64,000 nucleotides of DNA, taken from contig NZ_PVBT01000004.1 in assembly GCF_002980555.1 (NCBI RefSeq), positions 186,001 through 250,000 of the forward strand. The letters are read 5' to 3'. The first letter of the stretch is position 1, and each line of letters starts with the position of its first letter. The notes under the pieces are model-generated. The model saw only the letters and a list, made by a program, of their open reading frames with translations. It was not told the origin of the DNA and ran no database searches. The translations under genes and the position numbers were made by a program. Below, in pieces: positions 1 to 8,482 of this stretch. This DNA is from Phyllobacterium myrsinacearum (GTDB taxonomy: Bacteria; Pseudomonadota; Alphaproteobacteria; Rhizobiales; Rhizobiaceae).

Positions 1-127
1 CAAGGATCTGGCCGCGGGCAAGGGTGAACGAGACATCGCTGACGGCATGAAATACCTGGCGTTTTTGAAACAGGCCCGCATTCGTGAAGCGGCGGCTGAG
101 GTGGTCGACAGAAAGAAGATCGCTCAT
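1..127 (-). CDS. Peptide-family ABC transporter ATP-binding protein (DppF/OppF-like), N-terminal fragment
   Basis: Only the first about 42 codons are in the window; the gene continues past the left edge. The ATG at 125-127 overlaps the TGA of the preceding ATPase gene (ATGA), so translational coupling is likely. The visible N-terminus (MSDLLSVDHLSRRF...) has the layout of the second ATPase of Dpp/Opp importers: a first beta strand, then a loop with a Phe-rich insert ('NAGLFQKRQVFHAV') and a 'DVSFTL..G' strand leading to Walker A, which itself lies outside. The role, energising import with the partner ATPase on the cytoplasmic face, is inferred from family and operon position. Confidence 0.8.
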   Translation of the reverse strand, partial: MSDLLSVDHLSRRFTNAGLFQKRQVFHAVSDVSFTLARGQIL

Positions 128-1077
128 GCTGCGTCCGCCCTATGACAGGCGACGCCGTGATCGCTGATACCGGTCCGCAGGACCGGAGTTTCCTCACGGC
201 ATTGATCAGACACGCGCGGGCAACGGGGATGGAAGCGGCAACCGGCGGGATGGGCGGCCGCCGTCGGCACCATGCCGGGAATAGGTTGCATGCTGCCGCG
301 CAGCATATCGCGGCGGGGAATGCAGCGGATCAATGCCTGGGTGTAGGGATGACGCGCGTCCTCGAAGATTGCATTGACCTGCGCGCGTTCGACGACCCGG
401 CCGCAATACATGACCGCGACCCGGTCGCACGTCTGGGCAACGACACCCATGTCATGCGTGATGAGGATCATGGCCAATCCCCGCCGTTTGACCAGCTCGA
501 CGAGAATCTGAACTATTTGCGCCTGAACCGTGACATCGAGCGCAGTCGTCGGCTCATCGGCAACGAGAAGTTCGGGATCTCCTGCCAGGGCCATAGCGAT
601 CACGATGCGCTGTTTCATGCCGCCGGAGAGCTGATGCGGGTAAAGGGCATAGACCCTGGCCGGGTCCGGAATCCGGAGGTCGGCCATCAGCTCCAGGCTG
701 CGCGCACGGGCAGCGCTGCGATCAAGTCCGAGATGCAGTCGTGCCGCCTGGTCGATCTGCGGCCCGACTGGCATCATTGCATCGAGGGATGTCATCGGAT
801 TTTGTGTGATGAGAGCGATGCGCCCGCCGCGCAAGCGGCGCAACTGCCGTTCAGCCAGGCCAACAAGGTCAGTGCCGTCAAAGCAGATCCGGCCCGCCAT
901 GACCCGGCCGCCGACGCGCGGCAGAAGCCCCATGATGGCGGTCGCGGTCAGCGACTTGCCGGATCCGGATTCCCCGACAATGCCAAGGATTTCACCCCGG
1001 TCGATGCTGAAGGCGACATCGTCGACCGGAGAGAATGCTCCGAAACCGATCTGCAGCCCGTCTACAGTCAAAAGCAT
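124..1077 (-). CDS. Peptide-family ABC transporter ATP-binding protein (DppD/OppD-like)
   Basis: A 317-residue cytoplasmic ATPase of a peptide/nickel/opine-type importer. Walker A (GESGSGKS) lies near residue 35, the Q-loop near residue 90, the signature LSGGMKQR near residue 150 and Walker B (LLVADEPTTALD) near residue 170, followed by the switch His (LITHD). The C-terminus carries the oligopeptide-family extension with GCRFHPRCP. It is third in a minus-strand operon, binding protein-permease-permease-ATPase-ATPase, and starts 2 nt after the upstream permease stop. The substrate cannot be told from the sequence; peptides, amino sugars or opines are all possible, and the RpiR-type regulator nearby leans slightly towards a sugar-like compound. 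Confidence 0.93.
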   Translation of the reverse strand: MLLTVDGLQIGFGAFSPVDDVAFSIDRGEILGIVGESGSGKSLTATAIMGLLPRVGGRVMAGRICFDGTDLVGLAERQLRRLRGGRIALITQNPMTSLDAMMPVGPQIDQAARLHLGLDRSAARARSLELMADLRIPDPARVYALYPHQLSGGMKQRIVIAMALAGDPELLVADEPTTALDVTVQAQIVQILVELVKRRGLAMILITHDMGVVAQTCDRVAVMYCGRVVERAQVNAIFEDARHPYTQALIRCIPRRDMLRGSMQPIPGMVPTAAAHPAGCRFHPRCPRVSDQCREETPVLRTGISDHGVACHRADAA

Positions 1078-1079
1078 GA

Positions 1080-1931
1080 CTAGGCCTCCCTGAGTTTTGT
1101 GCGGATATCCAGCGCAGCGATAATCGCGTCGCCGAACAGGTTGAGGAAGATCACCGTGAGTGCCACCGCCAGACCGGGGAGCAGTATCACCCAGGGCGCG
1201 ATGAAGAGCTGAGCGGTGCCGGAACTCATCATTGCGCCCCAGCTGGGTGTCGGCGGCTGTGCCCCCAAACCGAAGAATCCGAGTGTCGCCTCGAGGATAA
1301 TGGCATCGCCCGTTGCCAGCATTGCCGCCACGAGGACCGGCGCCAATACATTCGGCAACAGATGGGCAAACAGGATGTGGGTGTGGCCGGCCCCGAGATT
1401 GACGGTGGCCTCGACAAAGGTTTCGCCTTTCAAAACCATGACCTGGGTGCGCGTCAGCCGGGTGAACTGAGCGAGATAGGCGATGGCGATGGCAAGCACG
1501 ACCCCCTGTAATCCCGGCCCGATGATCGCGACAAGCATCAGCGCAATCAGGATTTCCGGGAATGACCAGGTCAAGTCGACCGCGATCATGACGACACGGT
1601 CAAAGGTACCGCCGAAGTAGCCGCACACTGCACCGAGAATGAGGCCCGAGAGTACGGAGACGCTGATCGCGGTGACACTGACGGAGAGCGAGGTGCGGGC
1701 ACCGGTGATCAGGCGCGACAACACATCACGTCCGAATTCATCGGTGCCCATGAGATGGGTCATTGATGGCGGCTGGTTCATGATCGTCAGATCCTGCTGG
1801 TCATATGGATAGGGCGACAACCAGGGAGCAAAGACTGCTCCGACGATCAGAAGGAGAAGGTAGGCGGCGGCTATGCTGCCTTTGACCGATGCAAGAGTCT
1901 TGATGACGGGCAGTGCATGCAGAGCTTTCAT
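1080..1931 (-). CDS. Peptide-family ABC transporter permease (DppC-like)
   Basis: An inner-membrane permease of 283 residues with an N-terminal membrane segment (about residues 18-38), the family motif 'GTDEFGRDVLSR' near residues 62-73, and further hydrophobic segments. The coupling (EAA) loop reads 'EATVNLGAGHTHI...LLPN' near residue 175. Its ATG overlaps the stop of the upstream permease (ATGA at 1928-1931), so the two half-channels are translated together. It forms the transmembrane pore with the neighbouring DppB-like protein. Length is normal for DppC. Confidence 0.93.
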   Translation of the reverse strand: MKALHALPVIKTLASVKGSIAAAYLLLLIVGAVFAPWLSPYPYDQQDLTIMNQPPSMTHLMGTDEFGRDVLSRLITGARTSLSVSVTAISVSVLSGLILGAVCGYFGGTFDRVVMIAVDLTWSFPEILIALMLVAIIGPGLQGVVLAIAIAYLAQFTRLTRTQVMVLKGETFVEATVNLGAGHTHILFAHLLPNVLAPVLVAAMLATGDAIILEATLGFFGLGAQPPTPSWGAMMSSGTAQLFIAPWVILLPGLAVALTVIFLNLFGDAIIAALDIRTKLREA

Positions 1932-2854
1932 GACCGCACCTCGCGCTGGCGTGGGTCCATTGCTGCCTGGATGATGTCACCGAGCAGTGTGCCAAGAATG
2001 ACTGCCATGGCCAGCATGAGAAGGCAGGCCTGCACCAGAGGGTAATCGCGCTGGTTCAGCGCCCGAATGAGCAACGATCCCAGGCCTGGACGGGCAAAGA
2101 CATACTCAATCGTCACGGTGCCGCCGAGGATCCAGCCGATCCGCAGAGCAAGGATGGTCACGACCGGGACCAACGCATGGCGCAAGACGTGGCGCACCTG
2201 GATTATTGCAGGCGAAAGCCCCTTGGCGTGCAGCAGCATCACGAAGTCCTGTCTTGCTGTCTCGATCATGGCGATGCGGGTCACCCTTGCCACCAGTGCA
2301 ATGCCGCCAATACCCGTCGCGATGACCGGGAGGATCAGTGACGTCCAGCCGCGTGCGCCTGAGATCGGCACCCAGCCAAGCCATACGGCAAAAACCAGGA
2401 TGAGCAGCAGGCCGAGCCAGAAGCTCGGCACCGTAGAGCCGAGCAAGATGAGGCCGCTGATGCCATCATCAAGCTTTGTGCCGTGAAAGCTGGCAGCCAG
2501 AACGCCGGCGGCAATACCGGTGAGGGCAGAGAAGAGCAGGGCTGCCCCGCCCAGTTGCAGGCTGTAGGGCAGGTTCTGGGCGATAAGCGCGCCAACTGGG
2601 CGGCCTTGGATGATCGATGTGCCGAGATCGCCTGATACCAGCCGCCTCATCCATACGAAATACTGCTCGGCAAGACTGCGGTCGAGGCCGTATTTCGCAG
2701 CAATCTGCACCCGCTGCGCCGTGGACGATCCTGCACGCAGGAGATTGTCGATCGGGTCACCCGGAACGAGGTGAATGATGAGGAACACCACCACGGAAAC
2801 CACGAAGAAGACGGGTACAAGCAAAACGAGCCGCTTCACGATGAACAGAAACAT
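1928..2854 (-). CDS. Peptide-family ABC transporter permease (DppB-like)
   Basis: A 308-residue inner-membrane permease beginning 'MFLFIVKRLVLLVPVFF', the classic DppB N-terminal helix, followed by 'IHLVPGDPID'. The EAA-type loop 'LLHAKGLSPAIIQVRHVLRHALVP' lies near residues 205-228. The ATG at 2854 has a purine-rich GAGGG about 6 nt upstream. It sits 22 nt after the binding-protein gene and pairs with the DppC-like permease. Normal length, no sign of damage. Confidence 0.93.
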   Translation of the reverse strand: MFLFIVKRLVLLVPVFFVVSVVVFLIIHLVPGDPIDNLLRAGSSTAQRVQIAAKYGLDRSLAEQYFVWMRRLVSGDLGTSIIQGRPVGALIAQNLPYSLQLGGAALLFSALTGIAAGVLAASFHGTKLDDGISGLILLGSTVPSFWLGLLLILVFAVWLGWVPISGARGWTSLILPVIATGIGGIALVARVTRIAMIETARQDFVMLLHAKGLSPAIIQVRHVLRHALVPVVTILALRIGWILGGTVTIEYVFARPGLGSLLIRALNQRDYPLVQACLLMLAMAVILGTLLGDIIQAAMDPRQREVRS

Positions 2855-2876
2855 ATCACGCCCTCGCTTGGCACCG

Positions 2877-4466
2877 CTATTGCACGGCTTTCATGTCGAC
2901 AATGGTTGACTGGCCCAATTGGGGTCCGCGGATTCTCTCGGGGACTTCAAGCAGATCCTTGTTGTAGGCGGTGTTCTGTGCCGGTTCGTGCAGCGGCGCG
3001 AACGCATACTGGCTGAGGAGATGCTCCTGGTATTTTTTGAAGTTCGCCACCCGTTCATCCCAATTCTTCGAATGGAGCATGGCAATGTCGTGCAATTCTT
3101 CCGACTTGGCGTCGTTCCACATTGCCGAATTTGGCGCAGGGATGTTCTTGGCGCTGAAACACCAGTCAAGGATGTCGGCATTGTTCCAATCGTAGTGGCT
3201 TACGACCAATTGGTGTTCGCCCTTGCGAAGCTGGTCACGCAAGGTCGTGTTGTCGAAAGTGACGATCTCGGTTTCCATACCCACCGCCTTGAGCTGGGCT
3301 TGAACCACCTCGGCTATGCGTTTGAATTCCGTTTCGGATCTCGTCCAGAATTTGATGCGCAGGCGCTTGTTGTCCTTTGTGCGGATACCGTCGCCGCCCA
3401 CGGTCCAGCCAGCCGCATCGAGCAGTTTCCTGGCCTTATCCGGATCGTGGCGAATTTCGAATTGAGGATCGACTTTCGATTCCGCCAGGGAACTGATGAG
3501 GAATTGATGGGCCTCCCGGCCGACGCCGCTGTAAACACTCTTGAGAACGGCGTTCTGGTCGACGGCCAGCGCTGTTGCCTGACGCATTGTGATGTCGGAG
3601 AAAGGTTCGGACCGGCTGTTGAAGATCAGATAGGTAACACCCATTCCCGGCAGGTCGCGAAAGCTCACCTGCTTTTCCTTCTGCAATTGCGGCAGGAATT
3701 CATCGGGAACGCTGGAGAGCATGCCGACACCGCCCGTTTTCAGTTCCAGAAAGGCTGTCGATGAGTCGGGAATTTCACGGAGTGTCAGCCGCTTGATGTG
3801 CGGTGCTCCCTGGTTTTCCGAGAGCGCGGTGCCCCAGGCATAATCTTCATTGGCAACAAGCACGATCTCCTGGCCAACGACGAAGCTCTCCAGCTTGTAT
3901 GGGCCCGTACCGATTGCTTCGGTCACCCCGTAGCTGTCGCCAGCCGCCTCGTAGGATTTCGGCGAGGGGATGCCCATGAACACGGCAGCCAGGTTGAAAA
4001 TCAGGTTGGGTTCGGGACGCTTCATTACAAAACGGACCGTGTGGTCATCAACGGCCTCGACGCGGTCGATCGCAGCTGTCATGTATTCGTTGACGCTGCC
4101 TTTATATTTGCCGATCCACCAGACAACCGCGGCAGCATTGAACGGTTCGCCGTCGTGGAATGTAACACCCTGGCGCAACTTGAAGGTCCAGTTCATGCCA
4201 TCCGCGTCCGTTTCCCAGGATTCGGCGAGGTGCGGATGATAGGACTGATCATCATCCTGCTCGACCAGGCGGTCATAAATCAGATTGGATGCGAGGCTGA
4301 GCAGGGAAGCGCGGATCGGATCCTGGTTCGGCGCTCCGGCCTCTGCGCTGCCAAGCACGATGACCGCCTCCGATTCCGCCGCGTAAGCTGGCAGGCCGGA
4401 TGTCAGGCCGAGGCCGATACCCAAGGTGACGACCGATGCTGATGTAAGGAATTCACGCCGGTTCAT
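2877..4466 (-). CDS. Peptide-family ABC transporter substrate-binding protein (SBP_bac_5)
   Basis: A 529-residue periplasmic binding protein of solute-binding family 5, the first gene of the minus-strand operon. The N-terminus has an Arg pair and a hydrophobic core ending at PAYAAES (about residues 25-32), so export by a Sec- or Tat-like signal is likely ('NRREFLTSA' resembles a Tat motif). Family landmarks are 'ESWETDADGMNWTFKLRQGVTFHDGEPF' and 'GTGPYKLESF'. AAGGGGA lies about 6-12 nt before the ATG. The upstream 290 bp are shared with the divergent RpiR-type regulator gene, which probably controls this operon (inference). Substrate unknown. Confidence 0.93.
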   Translation of the reverse strand: MNRREFLTSASVVTLGIGLGLTSGLPAYAAESEAVIVLGSAEAGAPNQDPIRASLLSLASNLIYDRLVEQDDDQSYHPHLAESWETDADGMNWTFKLRQGVTFHDGEPFNAAAVVWWIGKYKGSVNEYMTAAIDRVEAVDDHTVRFVMKRPEPNLIFNLAAVFMGIPSPKSYEAAGDSYGVTEAIGTGPYKLESFVVGQEIVLVANEDYAWGTALSENQGAPHIKRLTLREIPDSSTAFLELKTGGVGMLSSVPDEFLPQLQKEKQVSFRDLPGMGVTYLIFNSRSEPFSDITMRQATALAVDQNAVLKSVYSGVGREAHQFLISSLAESKVDPQFEIRHDPDKARKLLDAAGWTVGGDGIRTKDNKRLRIKFWTRSETEFKRIAEVVQAQLKAVGMETEIVTFDNTTLRDQLRKGEHQLVVSHYDWNNADILDWCFSAKNIPAPNSAMWNDAKSEELHDIAMLHSKNWDERVANFKKYQEHLLSQYAFAPLHEPAQNTAYNKDLLEVPERIRGPQLGQSTIVDMKAVQ

Positions 4467-4756
4467 GCTATTTCCCCTTTATTGTTTTTCCTTCCCAGTC
4501 CCGCCGCATCCGTTACGATTGCGCGGCATGAACAGGGCTTCGCTGATGAAATCGGATTTGATATCGGCCGTTCGCGACAAGCCCGTCGTTTCTTGTGATG
4601 ATATGTATGGCTGTGCCCGGAGATGCGTTGCGGCACCCATTCTTCATCATGCCTCCCAACATGGTAGAGCGAAGCTAGAATGAAAGAAAACAAACGTCAA
4701 TTGCTATAATGTTAGAAATCTGTCAATTTATTCGACGGAACGCTGTGAGGAAGAGA
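4467..4756. promoter_or_regulatory. Divergent intergenic region between ABC operon and rpiR-type gene
   Basis: About 290 bp with no supported gene. On the plus strand an extended -10 element, TGCTATAAT (4702-4710), precedes the regulator start at 4757 by about 47 nt. The heptamer GTCAATT occurs twice, at 4696-4702 and 4722-4728, 26 bp apart and bracketing that -10 box, which would suit an operator for an autoregulated SIS-domain repressor (inference). On the complementary strand the same repeats read AATTGAC and include TTGACA, a possible -35 for the transporter operon. Short reading frames here are shadows. Confidence 0.4.
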
Positions 4757-5614
4757 ATGACTGAATCAGTTCGGGCCAGATTGAGCGAAAGCCTTGCCAC
4801 TGCCACCAATGCAGAAAAGGCAATCGCCAACTACATGCTGGCAAACCTGAACGGCTTGCCGTTCGAAACATCCGCGACCCTGGCTGCCAAGGTGGGCGTC
4901 AGCGAACCCACTGTTGGCCGCTTTTGCCGGTCGCTTGGCTATGCGCGTTTCAAGGATTTGAAGGCGGATCTTCGTGACAACATCGGCGACCGGCCATGGC
5001 TCGTCGGCGATCGTCTCAAGGAATTCCGTGAACGTAATCTTGAGGGCGATGGGCTTGCGCGCAGTCTGGATCTCGAAATTGCTGCGCTGGTGCGGATATA
5101 CGAAGTTGCGCATACGAAAGAATGGAAACGCACGATAAAGCGCCTGGCCGCCATGCCGCGGGTTTTCGTGGCCGGCTTCCAGACCGAGCGCGGCATGGCG
5201 CAGTATTTTGCCAACCAGCTGCAGTACCTTCGCCCGGACGTGTTCCTGGCCGATGTCGCGGGCGGCAATTTTCATGAAATTCTCATGGCGCCGCCCAAAT
5301 CGGCCTGTCTTGTTCTCTTTGAAGCGCGCCGCTATTCGCAACTGGCATTGTCATTGGCCCGCGAGGCACGAAAGGCAAAAATCCCCATCACGTTGATTAC
5401 CGATGCCTTCTGCGATTGGGGGCACGATCTGGCCGATGAAATGTTCGTCGTTCCGACGGAATTCGATATGTTCTGGGAATCCACGGCGCAGATGGCCAGT
5501 CTCGGCAATTTGCTTCTGAACGGTGTTTTCAATGAATTGGGCATTTCCGTCGAAAAGCGCATGAACAATGTTTCGGAACTGCACGGCCGGTTCACGGGCT
5601 ATGTCGGCGAGTGA
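4757..5614 (+). CDS. MurR/RpiR family transcriptional regulator (HTH + SIS domain)
   Basis: A 285-residue regulator. The N-terminal RpiR-type helix-turn-helix covers about residues 5-80, including 'SATLAAKVGVSEPTVGRFCRSLGYARFKDLKADL'. A SIS (sugar isomerase) sensory domain follows from about residue 120 ('RVFVAGFQTERGMAQYFANQL...'). The start at 4757 is preferred over the ATG at 4709 because AGGAAGAG lies just upstream and the HTH begins normally; the earlier ATG lies at the -10 box. It is divergent from the peptide-family ABC operon and is its likely regulator, binding a phosphosugar-like ligand (family knowledge; ligand unknown). Confidence 0.9.
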   Translation: MTESVRARLSESLATATNAEKAIANYMLANLNGLPFETSATLAAKVGVSEPTVGRFCRSLGYARFKDLKADLRDNIGDRPWLVGDRLKEFRERNLEGDGLARSLDLEIAALVRIYEVAHTKEWKRTIKRLAAMPRVFVAGFQTERGMAQYFANQLQYLRPDVFLADVAGGNFHEILMAPPKSACLVLFEARRYSQLALSLAREARKAKIPITLITDAFCDWGHDLADEMFVVPTEFDMFWESTAQMASLGNLLLNGVFNELGISVEKRMNNVSELHGRFTGYVGE

Positions 5615-5792
5615 GCAATTGAACGGCGGCGCCGACATGGCCTTTGATATGATCGGGTAAAGATCGAACTCTGGCAAAACGAGGTTGATGGGCGTATATT
5701 GGACAAGGGTTCAGGTTCGATCCGGTAGCCCTGCCAATGCCAGGTATATCGGTGCATCGTTGCCGCCCATAACTGAATTGGGAGAACTGGTC

Positions 5793-6629
5793 ATGGCGCA
5801 ATTTCATGTGATTGCTGGTGCAAGCGAGGTTCCTGTCTACCCCCAAGTCCGCCGAATTGGCGTATCCGATATCGTTGCGGCTCTCCGCGAAGGGCTGGAT
5901 GATTTTTGGGACAAACCGTCCCATTATGTTTTTCTCTGCCTGATCTATCCGATTGTCGGTGTGGTCCTCATGCGGTGGTCCTCGGGTGCCAACACATTGC
6001 CGCTCATCTTCCCGCTGATGTCTGGTTTTGCGCTGATCGGTCCCCTCGCGGCTCTGGGTCTCTACGAAATCAGCCGCAGGCGCGAACTCAATCTCGATAC
6101 CTCCTGGCGTCACGCGTTTGAGGTCCGGCATTCGCCGGCCATTCCTTCCATCATTGCCGTCGGCGTCATGCTGTTTGCAATCTTCATCGCCTGGCTGCTG
6201 ACGGCTCAATCTCTTTACACGAGCCTTTTCGGTTCCGAAGCACCGGTCTCCATGCGCGCATTCCTCGATCAGGTTTTCAACACGCCGGAAGGCCAGCGAA
6301 TGATCCTTCTTGGCAATGCGATCGGCTTTGTCTTTGCCGTGGTTGTGCTGTGCACAAGCGTCGTGACATTCCCGCTCCTGCTTGACCGGGATGTCGGCGC
6401 ATTTGCTGCCGTTCTGACCTCGATAAAGGCGGTCGCCGTCAACCCCGTGACGATGGCATTGTGGGGATTGATCGTTGCGGCACTGCTGGTGGTCGGCTTT
6501 TTGACCCTCTTTGTTGGTTTGGCGATCATCATTCCGGTGCTTGGCCATGCCACCTGGCACCTCTACCGCAAGGTGGTGGAACCCCAGCCCATCCTGGCAG
6601 AGGCGAAGAAACGTCCGGTCCGCCGGTAA
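5793..6629 (+). CDS. DUF2189 family integral membrane protein
   Basis: A 278-residue protein with about six hydrophobic segments, the first near residues 47-68. It fits the DUF2189 pattern: a short soluble N-terminus, then 'AALREGLDDFWDKPSHYVFLCLIYPIVG' and 'PLAALGLYEISRRRE'. The ATG at 5793 is chosen because GGAGA lies 7 nt upstream and family members start close to this point; the in-frame upstream extension is not membrane-like. Proteins of this family often sit beside cytochrome oxidase genes, as here with the minus-strand aa3 operon convergent just downstream. Molecular function is unknown. Confidence 0.85.
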   Translation: MAQFHVIAGASEVPVYPQVRRIGVSDIVAALREGLDDFWDKPSHYVFLCLIYPIVGVVLMRWSSGANTLPLIFPLMSGFALIGPLAALGLYEISRRRELNLDTSWRHAFEVRHSPAIPSIIAVGVMLFAIFIAWLLTAQSLYTSLFGSEAPVSMRAFLDQVFNTPEGQRMILLGNAIGFVFAVVVLCTSVVTFPLLLDRDVGAFAAVLTSIKAVAVNPVTMALWGLIVAALLVVGFLTLFVGLAIIIPVLGHATWHLYRKVVEPQPILAEAKKRPVRR

Positions 6630-6640
6630 GTTTTCTTGCG

Positions 6641-6659
6641 GCATCGTGAAGCGCGATGC
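6641..6659. terminator. Weak hairpin between DUF2189 gene and oxidase operon
   Basis: A 6-bp inverted repeat, GCATCG / CGATGC with a 7-nt loop, lies between the convergent stops at 6629 and 6678. There is no U-tract on either side, so intrinsic termination is only a possibility. Confidence 0.25.
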
Positions 6660-6677
6660 ACCCACGCGAACCGCGTT

Positions 6678-7037
6678 CTATTGCGCAGTGCCAAAGAACG
6701 TCATGCGCGTGAACAAGGTGTAGTGCGCTTCCGAAGTCATCAGGGCAACAAAGACAAGCACCAATACGGGTGGAAGGATCACGGCATAAACCAGGGCCAG
6801 TCTTTCCCACGCCATGTGCATGAAGATGGCGACGATCAATCCGGCTTTCAAAACCATGAAGAGCAGGATCAGACCCCATCGCAGGTAGTGCTGAAACCCG
6901 AGATAGTCGACCATGTATGAGCAGACGCTCAAAACAAACAACAACCCCCAGACCACCAGATAAAGCTTGATGGGATGCTGTTGATGATCGGTGTGCGTCA
7001 GCGCCTGTGTTTCCGAATGTGTCACCGGTTGTTCCAT
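6678..7037 (-). CDS. Cytochrome c oxidase subunit IV, prokaryotic type
   Basis: A 119-residue small membrane subunit with three hydrophobic segments ('LYLVVWGLLFVLSVCSYMV', 'LRWGLILLFMVLKAGLIVAIFMHM', 'LVYAVILPPVLVLVFVALM'). The motif 'KAGLIVAIFMHMAWE' is typical of bacterial COX4/CyoD-like subunits. The ATG at 7037 is preferred over a GTG at 7049 that lies inside the subunit III stop region, because GGTGAGG precedes the ATG. It is the last gene of the oxidase operon and supports assembly or stability of the aa3 complex (family knowledge). Confidence 0.87.
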   Translation of the reverse strand: MEQPVTHSETQALTHTDHQQHPIKLYLVVWGLLFVLSVCSYMVDYLGFQHYLRWGLILLFMVLKAGLIVAIFMHMAWERLALVYAVILPPVLVLVFVALMTSEAHYTLFTRMTFFGTAQ

Positions 7038-7042
7038 GATCC

Positions 7043-7765
7043 TCACCACAAATAGAAAAATGCGAAGATGAAAACCCAGACGAGGTCGACGAAGTGCCAG
7101 TACAGGCCCATGATTTCGACGATCTCGTAATTGCCTTTGCGGCTGGTGAAAAAGCCGCGTTTTTCCGTATCAAAATCGCCGCGCCAGACCTTGCGCGCTA
7201 TGATGACAAGGAAAATGACGCCGATGCTGACATGCGTGCCGTGAAAGCCGGTGATCATGAAAAACGTTGAACCGAATTGTGCCGCACCCCACGGATTTCC
7301 CCATGGGCGAACACCCTCGGTGATCAGCTTGGTCCACTCGAAAGCCTGCATGCCGACAAAGATCGCGCCGAACAATGCCGTGGTCAGCATGAGGATGGCG
7401 GCTTTGCGGCGATCACGCCGGTACCCATAATTGACGGCCATGGCCATCGTCCCTGAACTGCTGATGAGGACAAAGGTCATGATGGCGATCAGGATCAGCG
7501 GAATTTCCTTGCCGCCGATGCTGAGCGCGAAGACAGTGCTGGGATTGGGCCAGGCAATGGCAGTGGACACGCGTGCCGTCATGTAAGCGACCAGAAAACA
7601 TCCGAAGATGAACGTGTCGCTGAGCAGGAAGATCCACATCATGGCCTTGCCCCAGGAAACGTTCTTGAATGCGCGCTGATCGGAAGCCCAGTCGGAAGCG
7701 AAGCCGCGCAGGCCGGCCGGCCGGGGAAGGGCGATCTCGGGTTTTGCTTGTGCGGATTGAGACAT
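7043..7765 (-). CDS. Cytochrome c oxidase subunit III (heme-copper oxidase subunit III family)
   Basis: A 240-residue membrane protein. It contains 'FLLSDTFIFGCFLVAYMTAR', a conserved region of subunit III in which the Glu of typical members is Asp, as in some bacterial relatives. It also has 'GFHGTHVSIGVIFLVIIARKVWRG' and ends 'VEIMGLYWHFVDLVWVFIFAFFYLW', the hallmark C-terminus of the family. It is co-directional with the second subunit-III-like gene 12 nt upstream. Subunit III stabilises the catalytic core and influences proton uptake; it binds no metal. Confidence 0.92.
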   Translation of the reverse strand: MSQSAQAKPEIALPRPAGLRGFASDWASDQRAFKNVSWGKAMMWIFLLSDTFIFGCFLVAYMTARVSTAIAWPNPSTVFALSIGGKEIPLILIAIMTFVLISSSGTMAMAVNYGYRRDRRKAAILMLTTALFGAIFVGMQAFEWTKLITEGVRPWGNPWGAAQFGSTFFMITGFHGTHVSIGVIFLVIIARKVWRGDFDTEKRGFFTSRKGNYEIVEIMGLYWHFVDLVWVFIFAFFYLW

Positions 7766-7777
7766 GGGTCATAGATC

Positions 7778-8482
7778 CTAGTTGAGCACTTGCCGGCAGA
7801 TGGCGACGAAATCATTGGCCCAGCCCGCAAACAGGGCAAACAGAACCAGCCATACCACCAGCATGAAATGCCAGTAGATGGTGCACAGCTCGGTACTCAG
7901 CCGCACCTTTGCGAGCGCGGCACCCTCCCATACCCTGGACGTTGTGCGGCTGAGGACGAAAAGCCCGCCAAGAATATGCAGGCCGTGCATTCCTGTAATC
8001 AGGTAGAAAAAACTGTTCGCAGGATTATCAGCGATGACATAGCCGGCAGTGACAAGCTCCTTCCATGCGAACAGTTGCCCGATGAGAAATCCGGTGGTAG
8101 CGGCAAGAGCGGTCACGAGGGCAAGCTTCAAGGCATTGCCGTTGTTTCGTACCACTTCCATCTTCGCCCAATGCAGCGCGGCGCTGCCAATTACCAGCAT
8201 ACCGGTGTTGAGCCATAGAATGCGCGGAAGCGGGATGGCCCACCAGTCCTGCAACCCCATCCGCATGAAGTAGGCGCTGATAAACAGGGTGAACAAGGCG
8301 CCGACGATGGCCAGAAAGACGCCCAGACCGATTTTCTCGGTGGCAACGGCAGACCGGGTTAAAACGGGAATGTCATGGATACCATTTGCTTCAAGCCAGG
8401 GTTTGGATGACAGGCGCTGCTGCGCCATCCACCACGTGATGATGACGGCAAGGCCGGCCAGGAAAACCAGAATGGTGCTCAT
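7778..8482 (-). CDS. Second heme-copper oxidase subunit III family protein
   Basis: A 234-residue membrane protein clearly related to subunit III: 'GMHGLHILGGLFVLSR' and the C-terminal 'TIYWHFMLVVWLVLFALFAGWANDF'. It carries its own N-terminal helix ('STILVFLAGLAVIITWWMA') and a longer loop before the first common helix. The ATG overlaps the stop of subunit I (ATGA at 8479-8482). Having two subunit-III-type genes in one operon suggests a split or duplicated subunit, each adding a bundle to the complex (inference). It might equally be called a hypothetical COX3-like subunit. Confidence 0.85.
   Translation of the reverse strand: MSTILVFLAGLAVIITWWMAQQRLSSKPWLEANGIHDIPVLTRSAVATEKIGLGVFLAIVGALFTLFISAYFMRMGLQDWWAIPLPRILWLNTGMLVIGSAALHWAKMEVVRNNGNALKLALVTALAATTGFLIGQLFAWKELVTAGYVIADNPANSFFYLITGMHGLHILGGLFVLSRTTSRVWEGAALAKVRLSTELCTIYWHFMLVVWLVLFALFAGWANDFVAICRQVLN

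Noticed and set aside
142-1083. Long plus-strand frame of 313 codons
   Set aside because: It lies antisense to a DppD-like ATPase with full motifs; its product shows no fold-like pattern and is a GC-codon shadow.
5592-6665. Minus-strand frame of 357 codons
   Set aside because: It runs opposite the DUF2189 gene, is rich in His/Arg/Asp without hydrophobic pattern, and has no ribosome site.
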